A model generated the notes under the pieces. It had not been told where the DNA came from. It saw only the letters and a program-made list of their open reading frames with translations, and did not search any database. From CAXMQS01 sp964195995 (GTDB taxonomy: Bacteria > Actinomycetota > Acidimicrobiia > Spongiisociales > JAOTWH01): a stretch of DNA of 64,000 bases. The translations under genes and the position numbers were made by a program. Positions 48,914 to 58,621 of the stretch are shown piece after piece (the first letter of the stretch is position 1; the number at the start of each line of letters is the position of its first letter). Location: assembly GCA_964195995.1 (NCBI GenBank), contig CAXMQS010000030.1, positions 1 through 64,000 on the forward strand, in the 5' to 3' direction.

Positions 48914-50442
48914 TGTCGCTCTCCGTCTTGGTTGTCGACTTCGGGGCTCAGTACGCCCAGCTGATCGCAAGGAGGGTCCGTGAGGCTCACGTTCACTCCG
49001 AGATCGTGCCTCGCACGATCACCGCCTCCGAAGTCAAGGCGAGGGATCCGATCGCGTTGATACTGAGCGGTGGCCCGGCCTCGGTCTACTCAGACGATGC
49101 CTACGAAATCGATCCCGACATCCTGAGCTTGGGGCTTCCCATCCTTGGCATCTGCTACGGCCACCAGGTGCTTGCTCAAGGGTTGGGCGGTGTCGTTGAG
49201 CAGACGGAGACGGCCGAGTACGGCAGAACCGGCCTGCAGGTCAGCTCGGATGGCGGCCTATTCGCCGGCCTTGGCAGTGACCTCGAGGTGTGGATGAGCC
49301 ATAGAGACGCGGTCACCGTCGCCCCACCTGGGTTCGTGGTGACAGCCTCTTCCGGATCCAGCCCGGTCGCCGCCATGGAGGACCCCAGCCGTGATCTGTG
49401 TGGCGTGCAGTTCCATCCCGAGGTAGCCCATACTCCCCAGGGACAGTCGATCCTCGAGAAGTTCCTTTATGGGGTCGCCGGCGCCATGCCAACGTGGACC
49501 CACACCAGCATCATCGAGGGGGCCGTTGCTCGGATCCGGGAGGCGGTCGGTGATGAGCAGGTCATCTGTGGCCTATCGGGTGGCGTCGATTCTGCTGTCG
49601 CCGCAGCGCTCGTCTACAAGGCGGTGGGGGACCAGCTGACCTGCGTCTTCGTGGATCATGGATTGTTGCGTAGAGGCGAGGCGGAGGAAGTCGAGCGCAC
49701 CTTCCGTCAGCACTTCCACATGAATCTGGAGCTCGTAAAGGCAGAGGACCGTTTCCTCGATCGCCTCGCAGGGGTGATTGACCCCGAGGCGAAGCGGAAG
49801 ATCATCGGAGAGACGTTCATTCGCGTTTTCGAGGAGGTTGCCGCCCGCTACTCGGAGGCCCGATTCCTCGTCCAGGGGACCCTCTATCCCGACATCATCG
49901 AATCGGGGACATCCGACGCCGCCAGGATCAAGAGTCATCACAACGTCGGGGGCCTTCCCGAGGACATGGCTTTCGAGCTGATTGAACCGCTCCGGGATCT
50001 GTTCAAGGACGAGGTGCGAGCCGTGGGGGAGGAGCTCGGCTTGCCTCAGGAGATCGTGTGGAGGCAGCCGTTCCCCGGGCCCGGCCTTGCGGTCCGCATC
50101 ATCGGTGAGGTCACCAAAGCGAAATGCGAGCTGCTTCGCTCAGCAGACGCCATCGTCACCGAAGAGATACGGCGCGCCGGGCTGTACCGCGACATCTGGC
50201 AATCCTTCGCCGTCCTACCTGACATCCGGACCGTTGGGGTGCAGGGCGATGAGCGCACCTACGCCTACCCCCTCATCTTGCGGGCGGTCACATCGGATGA
50301 CGCGATGACGGCAGACTGGGCGCGATTGCCCTATGAGCTCCTGGAGACGATCTCTTCGCGCATCATCGCCGAGGTGCCCGACATCAATCGGGTTGCCTAC
50401 GACATCTCCTCCAAGCCCCCGGCAACCATCGAGTGGGAGTAG
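48913..50442 (+). CDS. guaA: GMP synthase, glutamine-hydrolysing
   Basis: 509 residues from ATG 48913. The N-terminal glutaminase domain has 'VVDFGAQYAQLIARRVREAH', the nucleophile in 'GICYGHQVLAQGLGG' and the His-Glu pair in 'GVQFHPEVAHTP'. The synthetase part has the PP-loop 'CGLSGGVDSAVAAALV' and 'VDHGLLRRGEAEEVE', and the dimer domain ends 'DISSKPPATIEWE'. It converts XMP to GMP. Its coupling to trpS is unusual but clear. Confidence 0.97.
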   Translation: MSLSVLVVDFGAQYAQLIARRVREAHVHSEIVPRTITASEVKARDPIALILSGGPASVYSDDAYEIDPDILSLGLPILGICYGHQVLAQGLGGVVEQTETAEYGRTGLQVSSDGGLFAGLGSDLEVWMSHRDAVTVAPPGFVVTASSGSSPVAAMEDPSRDLCGVQFHPEVAHTPQGQSILEKFLYGVAGAMPTWTHTSIIEGAVARIREAVGDEQVICGLSGGVDSAVAAALVYKAVGDQLTCVFVDHGLLRRGEAEEVERTFRQHFHMNLELVKAEDRFLDRLAGVIDPEAKRKIIGETFIRVFEEVAARYSEARFLVQGTLYPDIIESGTSDAARIKSHHNVGGLPEDMAFELIEPLRDLFKDEVRAVGEELGLPQEIVWRQPFPGPGLAVRIIGEVTKAKCELLRSADAIVTEEIRRAGLYRDIWQSFAVLPDIRTVGVQGDERTYAYPLILRAVTSDDAMTADWARLPYELLETISSRIIAEVPDINRVAYDISSKPPATIEWE

Positions 50443-50642
50443 CGAGCGCATCGGGGCCTTTGGGCCATGAGCTTTGACCCTGGGGCGATCTCTTCTCAGC
50501 CCCCAAGCTGAGGCCCTCAGATGCAGCGAATCACGGCCCTTGCCCACAGCCCGATGCCAAGAGCTCCGAGCCAGAAACTGGGTTTCTTGCTCCTCAAGCC
50601 GTGCCCAGGAACCGCCGATACCTCAGTCAGTAGCTACACGAG

Positions 50643-52835
50643 GTGCCCTTGTCGTTTTCTGACGACGCAGAACTCCGCGAATTGTTCCGCCAAGAGGTGG
50701 ATGAGCGAGTCGCGCGACTCATCGAAGGCTCCCAGGCTCTCGCCGAGGGGGACGTCGTCGACGATGTTGCTGGGACGATGTTCCGCGAGGGCCACACCAT
50801 CAAGGGAACAGGCCGGGTCATGGGTTTCGTTGCCATCTCCCGTGCCGGTCAGGCATTGGAAGGGGTATGGCAACAGCTTCAGCACGGTGACATCCAGTCG
50901 AGTCCTCCCCTGGCCGCCGCCCTGGAGCAGCTGGCGCGGTCGATTCCGGACGCCCTCGATGCCGACGCAGAGGCAGGGAGTCCCGAGCTAAACGCCGCGA
51001 TCGCCGCGCTCAATGACGTGATGAGTGGGGTTCCGGCCGAATCTCCGCCGGTTGAACCTCCTGCCGTTCAGACTCAACCCGTCGCAGCAGACGCCGAACC
51101 GGAAACGACGCAAGCTGCGGCAGTGATAGCGGCCGAGTCCTCTGCGGAGCAAGTTTCCCCTGAACCCGTTGCCGCAACGCAGATGGACACGGATCTGAGC
51201 ACAGTGCCAAGCGAGGAGGTCGATGAGGTCCTGGAGCTCGGTGGTCTACTCGGCGCTCTCGACACCTGGGCATCGGAGGAGATGACTCGAGTCAACGCAG
51301 CCCAGATGTACCGCCTCATCAACACCGTCGCGTCGCTCGACCTTCATGCGCAGGCCCTGCGTTCCATGATCATCGACGTCGCCGACGCGGTTGAGGCCTC
51401 CGGAACGGACGACCGGGCAGTCCAGCAGATCGCCTCGGGTATAACGGCGCTGGAACAGTCGGTGCGTCGGGCCCGTGAGTACGCCCTTCACCTGGCGGCC
51501 GCGCAGCTTCGTGACGTCACAGATACTTTCCCGCAGTTGGTCACTTACCTCGCCAAGAAGACGGGCAAGGATGTTCGCTTCGAGCTGATCGGAGACGAGT
51601 GTGGGGTCGACCGCCAGATAGTCGAGCGCCTTGGCGACCCTCTCCGACAACTCATCGTCAATGCGATCGAGCACGGAATCGAGACACCGGCTGAGAGAGC
51701 CAGCGCGGGCAAGCCATCGACGGCGACCCTCTCAGTGCGTGCTGCCATCAAGGATCACAGGATGGAGATCATCGTCGAGGACGACGGTCGTGGAATCGAT
51801 TGGGAGGCAGTGCACACCAGGGCTCGCCGTCGCGGCCTGCTTCCGGAAGACTCTCCGTTCGATGAGGGCGCGGCTAGAGCGTTGCTCTTCGCCCCTGGGT
51901 TCTCGACGACTGACACCGCCTCAGAACTGGTCGGTGATGGCAATGGCCTCACGATGGTGGCCGAGCGGATAGAGGATCTCCACGGCTCGCTCGAGCTTGA
52001 CACCGAGCTGGGCGTCGGGAGCAAGATGACTATCGCCGTGCCGACATCACGAGCCCTCCAGGATGCGCTCATCGTGCGCGCAGGCGGACAGCAATGGGGC
52101 TTCCCGGAGGCTGCGGTCGCGGACGTAGTCGAGCTGGCAGCGGATGTTCGCGCAAGTGGTCGGCAGGAGATCATGTGGATGGACCAGCTCATCCCGCTCT
52201 ATGACCTTGCAGCCGTCGTTGGGTTGCGAGTCGCCGACGAGCCTCGTCACGCCGTCGTCCTGAGGAACCCTCTCGGTGCCACCGCCCTTGCTGTTGCCGA
52301 AGTCGTGGGACAGCGCCAGATAGCCGCCAAGGAACTCGGACCCCTGCTCGGGGGGTCGCCGCACCTCACGGGTGCCGCCCTTCTTGGTGGTGGAGACGTG
52401 GTCGTGCTCGTTGAGCCGAACCGACTCCAAGAGCGGGCCAGGGCAGTCGATGACAACGTGTCTCCAGCGTTGAGTGTTCTCGTCGTCGACGACTCCCAGG
52501 GAGCTCGCCAGGTTCTCGCAGGCGCCTTGGCGTCAACCGGGTTTGAGGTGCACGTCGCCGGTGGCGCCGAAGAGGCGCTGGCTTCGCTGGCGCTCCAGCC
52601 CGTAGATGCTCTGGTCGTCGACTTCTCGATGCCAGGTACCGATGGGGTCGATCTGGTGAACTCTGTGCGCAAGCTGAACCTCGATCTGCCGATCGTGATG
52701 CTGTCTGGAGTCGCCACCCACGAGGACCAGGAGCGGGCACGGCTCTCTGGCGTCGATGCCTACTTCGACAAGGCTGATTTCCGGGAGGGCGCGTTGGCGG
52801 AGACGCTGCGCGACCTGATTGAGAGCCGATCATGA
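50643..52835 (+). CDS. CheA-like hybrid histidine kinase (Hpt-HATPase-CheW-REC)
   Basis: 730 residues from GTG 50643. An Hpt domain has His51 in 'FREGHTIKGTGRVMG'. After an Ala/Pro/Glu-rich linker (about 125-200) comes a helical dimerisation region, then an ATPase domain with N-box 'LRQLIVNAIEHGIE', G1 'DDGRGID' and G2 'GDGNGLTMV'. A CheW-like domain covers about 475-600 and a receiver domain 608-730 has Asp in 'VVDFSMPGTDG'. Layout resembles FrzE/PilL-type kinases. No receptor, CheR or CheB gene is nearby. Confidence 0.9.
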   Translation: MPLSFSDDAELRELFRQEVDERVARLIEGSQALAEGDVVDDVAGTMFREGHTIKGTGRVMGFVAISRAGQALEGVWQQLQHGDIQSSPPLAAALEQLARSIPDALDADAEAGSPELNAAIAALNDVMSGVPAESPPVEPPAVQTQPVAADAEPETTQAAAVIAAESSAEQVSPEPVAATQMDTDLSTVPSEEVDEVLELGGLLGALDTWASEEMTRVNAAQMYRLINTVASLDLHAQALRSMIIDVADAVEASGTDDRAVQQIASGITALEQSVRRAREYALHLAAAQLRDVTDTFPQLVTYLAKKTGKDVRFELIGDECGVDRQIVERLGDPLRQLIVNAIEHGIETPAERASAGKPSTATLSVRAAIKDHRMEIIVEDDGRGIDWEAVHTRARRRGLLPEDSPFDEGAARALLFAPGFSTTDTASELVGDGNGLTMVAERIEDLHGSLELDTELGVGSKMTIAVPTSRALQDALIVRAGGQQWGFPEAAVADVVELAADVRASGRQEIMWMDQLIPLYDLAAVVGLRVADEPRHAVVLRNPLGATALAVAEVVGQRQIAAKELGPLLGGSPHLTGAALLGGGDVVVLVEPNRLQERARAVDDNVSPALSVLVVDDSQGARQVLAGALASTGFEVHVAGGAEEALASLALQPVDALVVDFSMPGTDGVDLVNSVRKLNLDLPIVMLSGVATHEDQERARLSGVDAYFDKADFREGALAETLRDLIESRS

Positions 52836-53809
52836 AGATCCTCATCGCAGACGACAGCGCGGTACTTCGTGCAGCTGTCATGAAGTTGCTGGTGGCAGAT
52901 GGCTACGAGGTGGTAACGGCGGAAGATGGCGTCGACGCCATCACGAAGTTCTACGAGGAGCGACCCGACCTGGTACTTCTCGACGTGCAGATGCCCAAGC
53001 TCAACGGCTACGTCGTATGCCGTCTTCTCAAGGAAGATCCCGGCGCGGCCGTCATCCCGATCCTCATCCTGACCGTCCGCAACTCTGCCGAGGACCGGTA
53101 CTGGGGGGTCAAGTCGGGCGCCAACGGCTACCTCACGAAGGACGCTCTTGGCGATGAGCTGCTGGTCGCAGTTCAGTCGGCACTGGCTTCGCAGGCCCTG
53201 CGAGAGTTGACTACGGGTGCGGATCTGTCTCCGCCAGCAACAGGAGAGGCCGATGTGCTGACCCGGGTTTGCGAGATGCTCGATCGCAAGCTCTTCGAAG
53301 CCACCGTCATCAACGAGATAACCGCCGTCGCCATGAGGCCGATCGGGATCACCGAGAGCATCGAGGAGATCCTCACCAGCCTTGGTCGGCTCATCGCCTT
53401 CGACGGCGCTGCCGTCGTTCTCCTCGAGGCTGCGCAAATGGAGGTGGTCACCAAGAATGCGCTGACAGAACCCGATAAGGACGCTTTCAACGAGCTCGCA
53501 GCGGAGCACCTGGCTCGGCTCGACAAGAGCATCGCCCTGCCTCCATCGAAGACGACCGTGCTTTTCGATGACACCGTCGCCGAGAGGGACAGGGGCTGGG
53601 AGACCTTCCACAGCGTTCCACTACGCAGTCGTGGCCAGCTCATCGGCATGCTGGCATTCGGCATGCACAACCCTGGTGCGATAACCGACGCCATCACCGC
53701 GACAACGCGGACGGTTACCCCGGCCATAGTTTCGGTGCTGGAGTCAGCGAAGGACTTCCAGGCCAAGCTGACCTCAGAGGCTCGGGCCACCTTCTCCAGC
53801 CTCGCCTAA
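52832..53809 (+). CDS. Response regulator with REC and GAF-like domains
   Basis: 325 residues, overlapping the kinase gene by 4 bases. The receiver domain (1-120) has 'LIADDSAVLRAAVMKLL', the phospho-acceptor Asp in 'LVLLDVQMPKLNG' and Lys in 'GYLTKDAL'. The rest (about 165-315) fits a GAF fold: 'ESIEEILTSLGRLIAFDGAA' and 'VPLRSRGQLIGMLAFGM'. There is no DNA-binding or GGDEF domain, so its output is probably by protein contact or ligand sensing. Confidence 0.85.
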   Translation: MKILIADDSAVLRAAVMKLLVADGYEVVTAEDGVDAITKFYEERPDLVLLDVQMPKLNGYVVCRLLKEDPGAAVIPILILTVRNSAEDRYWGVKSGANGYLTKDALGDELLVAVQSALASQALRELTTGADLSPPATGEADVLTRVCEMLDRKLFEATVINEITAVAMRPIGITESIEEILTSLGRLIAFDGAAVVLLEAAQMEVVTKNALTEPDKDAFNELAAEHLARLDKSIALPPSKTTVLFDDTVAERDRGWETFHSVPLRSRGQLIGMLAFGMHNPGAITDAITATTRTVTPAIVSVLESAKDFQAKLTSEARATFSSLA

Positions 53810-53850
53810 GGGCTCCGCCTAGGGGGCCAGGGACAGCGCGGGGTCGTTCG

Positions 53851-53856
53851 TACACT
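53851..53856 (+). promoter_or_regulatory. Candidate leaderless -10 box for the UvrD/PcrA helicase
   Basis: TACACT is followed after exactly 6 bases by ATG 53863 and no ribosome-binding site precedes that start. Confidence 0.5.
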
Positions 53857-53862
53857 TCCTCG

Positions 53863-56043
53863 ATGGTCTCCTCCATCTTCGACGATCTCAATCCGTCACA
53901 GCGCGAGGCCGTTGCCACGACCGATGGCCCGTTACTTATCGTCGCCGGCGCCGGCTCCGGCAAGACGCGAGTCCTGACCCACCGCATTGCCCATCTGATC
54001 GAAGACCTCGCGGTCTCTCCCTATCAGATCTTGGCGATCACCTTCACCAATAAGGCGGCCGACGAGATGAAGGACCGTCTCAGGGAGCTGGTCGGTGATG
54101 TGGTCAAAGGCATGTGGGTCTCGACGTTCCACAGCGCCTGTGCCCGCATCCTGCGTAGAGAGGCCCACCGCTTCGGCTACAAGTCGTCCTTCTCGATCTA
54201 CGACGCCGCCGATTCCCTGCGGCTGATCACTTACTGCGTACGCGACCTCGAGCTCGACCCCAAGCGGTTTCCTCCAAAGGGCATCAGGGCTCAGATCTCC
54301 AACGCCAAGAACGAGTTGATCGATTACGAGACTTTCGCTCAGCAGGGGGATGGGCTCTACCACGAGAAGGTCGCCGACGTCTACAGGATGTACCAGCAGC
54401 GCCTGCTGGAAGCGTCGGCCATGGACTTCGACGACATGCTGATGGTGACAGTCGAGCTGCTCGGCGCTTTCCCCGAGGTGCTGGAGACCTACCAGAATCG
54501 CTTCAGCCACATCCTCGTCGACGAGTATCAGGACACCAACCACGCCCAATATGTCCTCATCTCGAAGCTGGCAGCCAAGCACAAGAACCTCTGCGTCGTT
54601 GGCGACTCGGACCAGAGCATCTATGCGTTTCGAGGGGCCGACATCCGCAACATCATGGAGTTCGAGCGCGATTACCCGGACGCCAGGGTGGTGACGCTGG
54701 AACAGAACTACCGCTCAACGGAGGTCATCCTCGAAGCCGCCAACTCCGTCATCGCCAACAACACGGCCCGCAAGCCCAAGCGGCTGTGGACCGACCTGGG
54801 GAGGGGAGACGAAGTAGTTGTCTTCGAGGGCCAGGATGAGCGCGACGAGGCGGCGTTCGTTGCTGAGGAGATCGGCTCGCTCGAGGACGATGGCACCAAG
54901 CTCTCGGACATCGCCATCTTCTACAGGACCAACGCCCAGAGTCGAGTCATCGAGGAAGTGTTCGTTCGCTTCGGGATCCCTTACCAGGTGATCGGTGGGC
55001 CGAAGTTCTACGACAGGAGAGAGGTCAAGGATGTCATCGCTTATCTACGGGTGCTGGTCAACTCTGCAGACACTGTCGCAGTTAAGCGAATAGTCAATGT
55101 TCCCAAGCGCGGGATCGGCAGCACCACTATCGGCCATCTCGATAGGGCCGCTGAAGCCGGAGAGATGAGCTTCTGGGAGGCACTCGAGGTTGCCGGCGAT
55201 AACGGGCGACTCAACGCGCGAGCGCAAAGGCAGATCGCCGAGTTCATGAGCCTCATGGGGTTCCTCCGTGACAAAGCGGAAGACGGTCCGCGAGCTGCGC
55301 TAGAAGCCATCGGGACCGAGACTGGATACATCGATGAGCTGAACCGCGAGGGCACGATCGAGGCACTGGGTCGCATCGAGAACATCAAGGAGATCATCAC
55401 CGTCGCCGAGCAGTTCGAGGAAGCGGGACCCGGCCTTGTCTTCGAAGGTCGCGGCTGGGATGAGCTCAACGGGATCGAGCGCATCGAGCGATTCCTCGAG
55501 TCCGTCAGCCTCGTTGCGGATGTGGACGAGCTCGACGGAGCCAGCCAGGCCGCAACGTTGATGACCCTGCACAACGCCAAGGGCCTGGAGTTCCCGGTGG
55601 TGTTCATCACCGGCCTCGAGGAGGGCGTCTTCCCCCACATGCGGTCTCTTGGCGATCCCGACCAGCTGGAGGAAGAGAGGCGGCTCGCCTATGTCGGCAT
55701 CACCAGGGCACAGCGCAAGTTGTACTTGGCTCATGCCTGGAGCCGCAATCTGTGGGGCGGCACCAACTACAACTCGTCGTCCCGGTTCCTAGCCGAGCTT
55801 CCGTCATCCATTACGACGGAGGCCAAGCGGCAGCGTCGTTCGGACATGGAGGAGAAGACCCCTCGCAGCACCATTAGCGGAGACGAGCTCATCGTCGGCG
55901 ATCGGGTCAGGCATGAACACTGGGGCGCGGGGACCGTGACCGAGATATTGGGGTCCGGAACGCGCGCCGAGGCCGTCGTCGGTTTCGACGGAGAGGGCGA
56001 CAAGCGCCTGCTGCTGGCCTGGGCGCCCTTGGAGAAACTCTAA
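53863..56043 (+). CDS. pcrA: ATP-dependent DNA helicase UvrD/PcrA
   Basis: 726 residues. Superfamily 1 motifs appear in order: Q-motif 'LNPSQREAV', Walker A 'VAGAGSGKTRVLTHRIAHL', motif II 'ILVDEYQDTNHAQY', motif III 'VVGDSDQSIYAFRGADI', motif IV 'LEQNYRS', motif V 'TLMTLHNAKGLEFPVVFI' and motif VI 'LAYVGITRAQRKLYL'. The C-terminal segment 'GDRVRHEHWGAGTVTEI' is the Tudor-like PcrA tail that binds RNA polymerase. It serves repair and removal of stalled complexes. It stands alone. Confidence 0.95.
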   Translation: MVSSIFDDLNPSQREAVATTDGPLLIVAGAGSGKTRVLTHRIAHLIEDLAVSPYQILAITFTNKAADEMKDRLRELVGDVVKGMWVSTFHSACARILRREAHRFGYKSSFSIYDAADSLRLITYCVRDLELDPKRFPPKGIRAQISNAKNELIDYETFAQQGDGLYHEKVADVYRMYQQRLLEASAMDFDDMLMVTVELLGAFPEVLETYQNRFSHILVDEYQDTNHAQYVLISKLAAKHKNLCVVGDSDQSIYAFRGADIRNIMEFERDYPDARVVTLEQNYRSTEVILEAANSVIANNTARKPKRLWTDLGRGDEVVVFEGQDERDEAAFVAEEIGSLEDDGTKLSDIAIFYRTNAQSRVIEEVFVRFGIPYQVIGGPKFYDRREVKDVIAYLRVLVNSADTVAVKRIVNVPKRGIGSTTIGHLDRAAEAGEMSFWEALEVAGDNGRLNARAQRQIAEFMSLMGFLRDKAEDGPRAALEAIGTETGYIDELNREGTIEALGRIENIKEIITVAEQFEEAGPGLVFEGRGWDELNGIERIERFLESVSLVADVDELDGASQAATLMTLHNAKGLEFPVVFITGLEEGVFPHMRSLGDPDQLEEERRLAYVGITRAQRKLYLAHAWSRNLWGGTNYNSSSRFLAELPSSITTEAKRQRRSDMEEKTPRSTISGDELIVGDRVRHEHWGAGTVTEILGSGTRAEAVVGFDGEGDKRLLLAWAPLEKL

Positions 56044-56071
56044 GGGCCACGGCTTCGCTGCAGCAGCTGTG

Positions 56072-56092
56072 GGCTGTGGGGCCACAGCCTTT
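56072..56092 (+). terminator. Hairpin after the helicase gene
   Basis: GGCTGTG (56072-56078), loop GGGC, CACAGCC (56083-56089), then TTT. It lies 29 bases after the pcrA stop and before the mcmB promoter. The U-tract is short, so strength is uncertain. Confidence 0.55.
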
Positions 56093-56163
56093 CGGCCCAG
56101 AGTCCACAGCCAGCGGAGCGATCGCCGCCCCTTCTCGCCTTCCCGCAAGCGCGGTCGAGGCGG

Positions 56164-56169
56164 TAGCCT
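56164..56169 (+). promoter_or_regulatory. Candidate leaderless -10 box for the B12-subunit/sucCD unit
   Basis: TAGCCT is followed after 7 bases by ATG 56177 with no ribosome-binding site between. Confidence 0.5.
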
Positions 56170-56176
56170 CGAATAC

Positions 56177-56569
56177 ATGCCAATCCGCGTCCTCATCGCC
56201 AAGCCGGGCCTCGACGGCCATGACAGGGGAGCCAAGGTCATCGCCAGAGCGCTGCGCGATGCCGGCGTCGAAGTCATCTATTCGGGCCTGCATCAGACGC
56301 CCGAGCAGATCGTGGAGACCGCCATCCAGGAGGACGTCGGCGGCGTCGGCCTTTCTGTGCTGTCCGGTGCTCACATGACGCTGTTCCCGCGAGTCGCCGA
56401 GTTGCTTGCCGAACGCGGCGCGACCGACGTTGTCGTATTCGGTGGAGGAATCGTCCCGGACGCGGATATCGCCGAACTCAAGTCGAAGGGCCTCGCCGAG
56501 GTCTTCACTCCGGGAACTCCGCTGGCAACTGTCACCGACTGGGTGCACGCCCACGTTCCGGAGCGGTAG
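56177..56569 (+). CDS. Cobalamin-binding subunit of a methylmalonyl-CoA-type mutase
   Basis: 130 residues from ATG 56177, a stand-alone B12-binding domain. The cobalamin DXHXXG motif is in 'KPGLDGHDRGAKVIARALRD', with 'SVLSGAHMTLFPRV' and 'VVFGGGIVPDADIAEL' completing the fold. It would pair with a separate mutase large subunit, not present here, to make succinyl-CoA. It abuts sucC with no gap, which fits use of that product by succinyl-CoA synthetase. Confidence 0.92.
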   Translation: MPIRVLIAKPGLDGHDRGAKVIARALRDAGVEVIYSGLHQTPEQIVETAIQEDVGGVGLSVLSGAHMTLFPRVAELLAERGATDVVVFGGGIVPDADIAELKSKGLAEVFTPGTPLATVTDWVHAHVPER

Positions 56570-57727
56570 TTGGACCTTTACGAGTACCAGGGCAAGTCGC
56601 TTTTCGCCCGCGTTGGCATGCCCGTTCCTGAGGGACGGTTGGCCCACACCGTGGCCGAAGCCAAAGCTGCCGCCCAGGAGTTGGGCGGACCGGTCGTCAT
56701 CAAGGCGCAGGTGCAGGTTGGGGGTCGGGGGAAGGCCGGCGGCATCAAGTTGGCAGCGGATCACGACGAGGCGGCGAGCCACGCAGGGGACATCCTCGGC
56801 ATGGACATCAAAGGCCACACCGTCCATCGGGTGTGGGTGGAGAGGGCCTCCGACATCAAGCATGAGTACTACGCCTCGTTCACTCTTGACAGAGGGGCCA
56901 AGAAGCATCTCGCCATGGTCAGCGCGCAGGGCGGAGTGGACATCGAGGGCGTCGCCGCCACCGATCCCGAGGCGGTCGTCAAGGTTCACATCGATCCGGT
57001 CATGGGTCTGACCGACTGGCAGGCTCGGCAGCTCGTCTATCAGGCCAAGCTCGACCCTGCCATCGCCAGGCCGGCGGCGGCGGCGCTGCGGAAGCTCTAC
57101 CGAGCGTTCGTTGATCTGGACTGCGATCTCGTCGAGGTCAACCCACTGATCGTCACCGACGACGATCAGGTGGTGGCCCTGGATGCCAAGGTGACGATCG
57201 ATTCCAATGCCCTCTACCGACATCCGGACTTCGCCGAATTCAGCGAGACCTTTGTCGTTGATCCCATCGAGAAGCTGGCCACGGACCGCGGCCTCAACTT
57301 CATCAAGCTCGATGGGTCCGTCGGCATTATGGCCAACGGTGCCGGTTTGGCCATGGCGACCCTCGATGTCGTCGATCTTGTTGGCGGTGCCGCAGCCAAC
57401 TTCCTCGATGTCGGAGGTTCGGCAGATGCAGACACCGTTACCGATGCCCTCGAGGTTCTCACCCAGGACGAGAACGTCGCCGCCGTCCTCATCAATATCT
57501 TCGGCGGCATCGTGCGGTGCGATCTCGTCGCCGAGGGCATCGTTGAAGCAATGGCCCGGATGGAGCTGCCGTGGCCTTTGGTCGTCCGCCTCGACGGGAC
57601 GAACGCCGCCGAGGCCAGGGCGATTCTCGACGACAAGGCGGCGGGCAAGATCATCCCTGCGGCGACGATGCGCGAGGGCGCCGAGAAGGCCGTTGCGTTG
57701 GCGGGGCCGAAGGTTGGAGCTCCCTAA
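56570..57727 (+). CDS. sucC: Succinyl-CoA synthetase, beta subunit
   Basis: 385 residues from TTG 56570, directly after the upstream TAG. The ATP-grasp region has 'LYEYQGKSLFARVGMPVPEG', 'VIKAQVQVGGRGKAGGIKLA' and 'LVEVNPLIVTDDDQVVALDA'. The CoA-ligase part ends with 'LINIFGGIVRCDLVAEGIVE'. With SucD it links succinyl-CoA to nucleotide triphosphate in the TCA cycle. It overlaps sucD by one base. Confidence 0.96.
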   Translation: MDLYEYQGKSLFARVGMPVPEGRLAHTVAEAKAAAQELGGPVVIKAQVQVGGRGKAGGIKLAADHDEAASHAGDILGMDIKGHTVHRVWVERASDIKHEYYASFTLDRGAKKHLAMVSAQGGVDIEGVAATDPEAVVKVHIDPVMGLTDWQARQLVYQAKLDPAIARPAAAALRKLYRAFVDLDCDLVEVNPLIVTDDDQVVALDAKVTIDSNALYRHPDFAEFSETFVVDPIEKLATDRGLNFIKLDGSVGIMANGAGLAMATLDVVDLVGGAAANFLDVGGSADADTVTDALEVLTQDENVAAVLINIFGGIVRCDLVAEGIVEAMARMELPWPLVVRLDGTNAAEARAILDDKAAGKIIPAATMREGAEKAVALAGPKVGAP

Positions 57728-58596
57728 TGGCCATCCTCGTCACAGAAGACACCAGGCTCGTCGTGCAGGGGCTCACCGGCCGAGAAGGACAGTTCCACGC
57801 TCTGCGCAACCGAGATTACGGGACCAACATCGTTGCCGGGGTCACACCGGGCAAGGGCGGCACCAGCGTTGAGGGGATTCCGGTTTTCGATACCGTTGCT
57901 GCCGCTGTCGACACCACCGCAGCCAACACGGCCATGACGTTCGTGCCTCCCGCTTTCGCCGCGGACGCCATCCTCGAGGCCGCCGCCGCTGATGTCGGCG
58001 TGATCGTGTGCATCACCGAAGGCATCCCGGCCCATGACGAAGCAAGGGTCTACAACTACCTCGAGCAGACGGCGAACGTTCGCCTCATCGGTCCCAACTG
58101 CCCCGGCGTCCTATCGCCGGGCAAGGCCAATGTCGGGATCATGCCGCCGAACATCGCGATGCCGGGCTCTGTTGGGGTGGTGTCGCGCTCCGGCACGCTG
58201 ACCTACCAAGCAGTACACGAGTTGACGACGCGCCACATCGGCCAGTCGTCCTGCGTCGGCATCGGCGGCGACCCGGTGCCGGGGTCATCGTTCGTTGACA
58301 TCCTCGAGTTGTTCCAGGCGGATCCCGAGACGAAGGCGATTGCCATGATCGGCGAGATCGGTGGCGACGCCGAGGAGACGGCTGCGGCGTACATCGCGGA
58401 GCATGTCACCAAGCCCGTCATCGGATACATAGCAGGCTTCACAGCGCCTCCTGGCAAGAAGATGGGTCACGCCGGCGCCATCATCTCGGGTTCCCAGGGC
58501 ACCGCCGTTGCTAAGAAGGACGCTCTGGAAGCGGTGGGAGTCCGCGTTGCCACCTATCCCGAGGAGATCGGTGAATTCGTAGCCGAGGCGCTCTGA
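57727..58596 (+). CDS. sucD: Succinyl-CoA synthetase, alpha subunit
   Basis: 289 residues from ATG 57727. 'VVQGLTGREGQFHALRNRDY' and 'VAGVTPGKGG' bind CoA, 'LIGPNCPGVLSPGKANVGIM' follows, and the phosphorylated His is in 'KKMGHAGAIISGSQGTA'. The in-frame upstream stretch lies inside sucC and is rejected. It completes the mutase-subunit/sucC/sucD operon. Confidence 0.97.
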   Translation: MAILVTEDTRLVVQGLTGREGQFHALRNRDYGTNIVAGVTPGKGGTSVEGIPVFDTVAAAVDTTAANTAMTFVPPAFAADAILEAAAADVGVIVCITEGIPAHDEARVYNYLEQTANVRLIGPNCPGVLSPGKANVGIMPPNIAMPGSVGVVSRSGTLTYQAVHELTTRHIGQSSCVGIGGDPVPGSSFVDILELFQADPETKAIAMIGEIGGDAEETAAAYIAEHVTKPVIGYIAGFTAPPGKKMGHAGAIISGSQGTAVAKKDALEAVGVRVATYPEEIGEFVAEAL

Positions 58597-58621
58597 CTGG
58601 GTCGCACCTTCGGGGCCAGGC

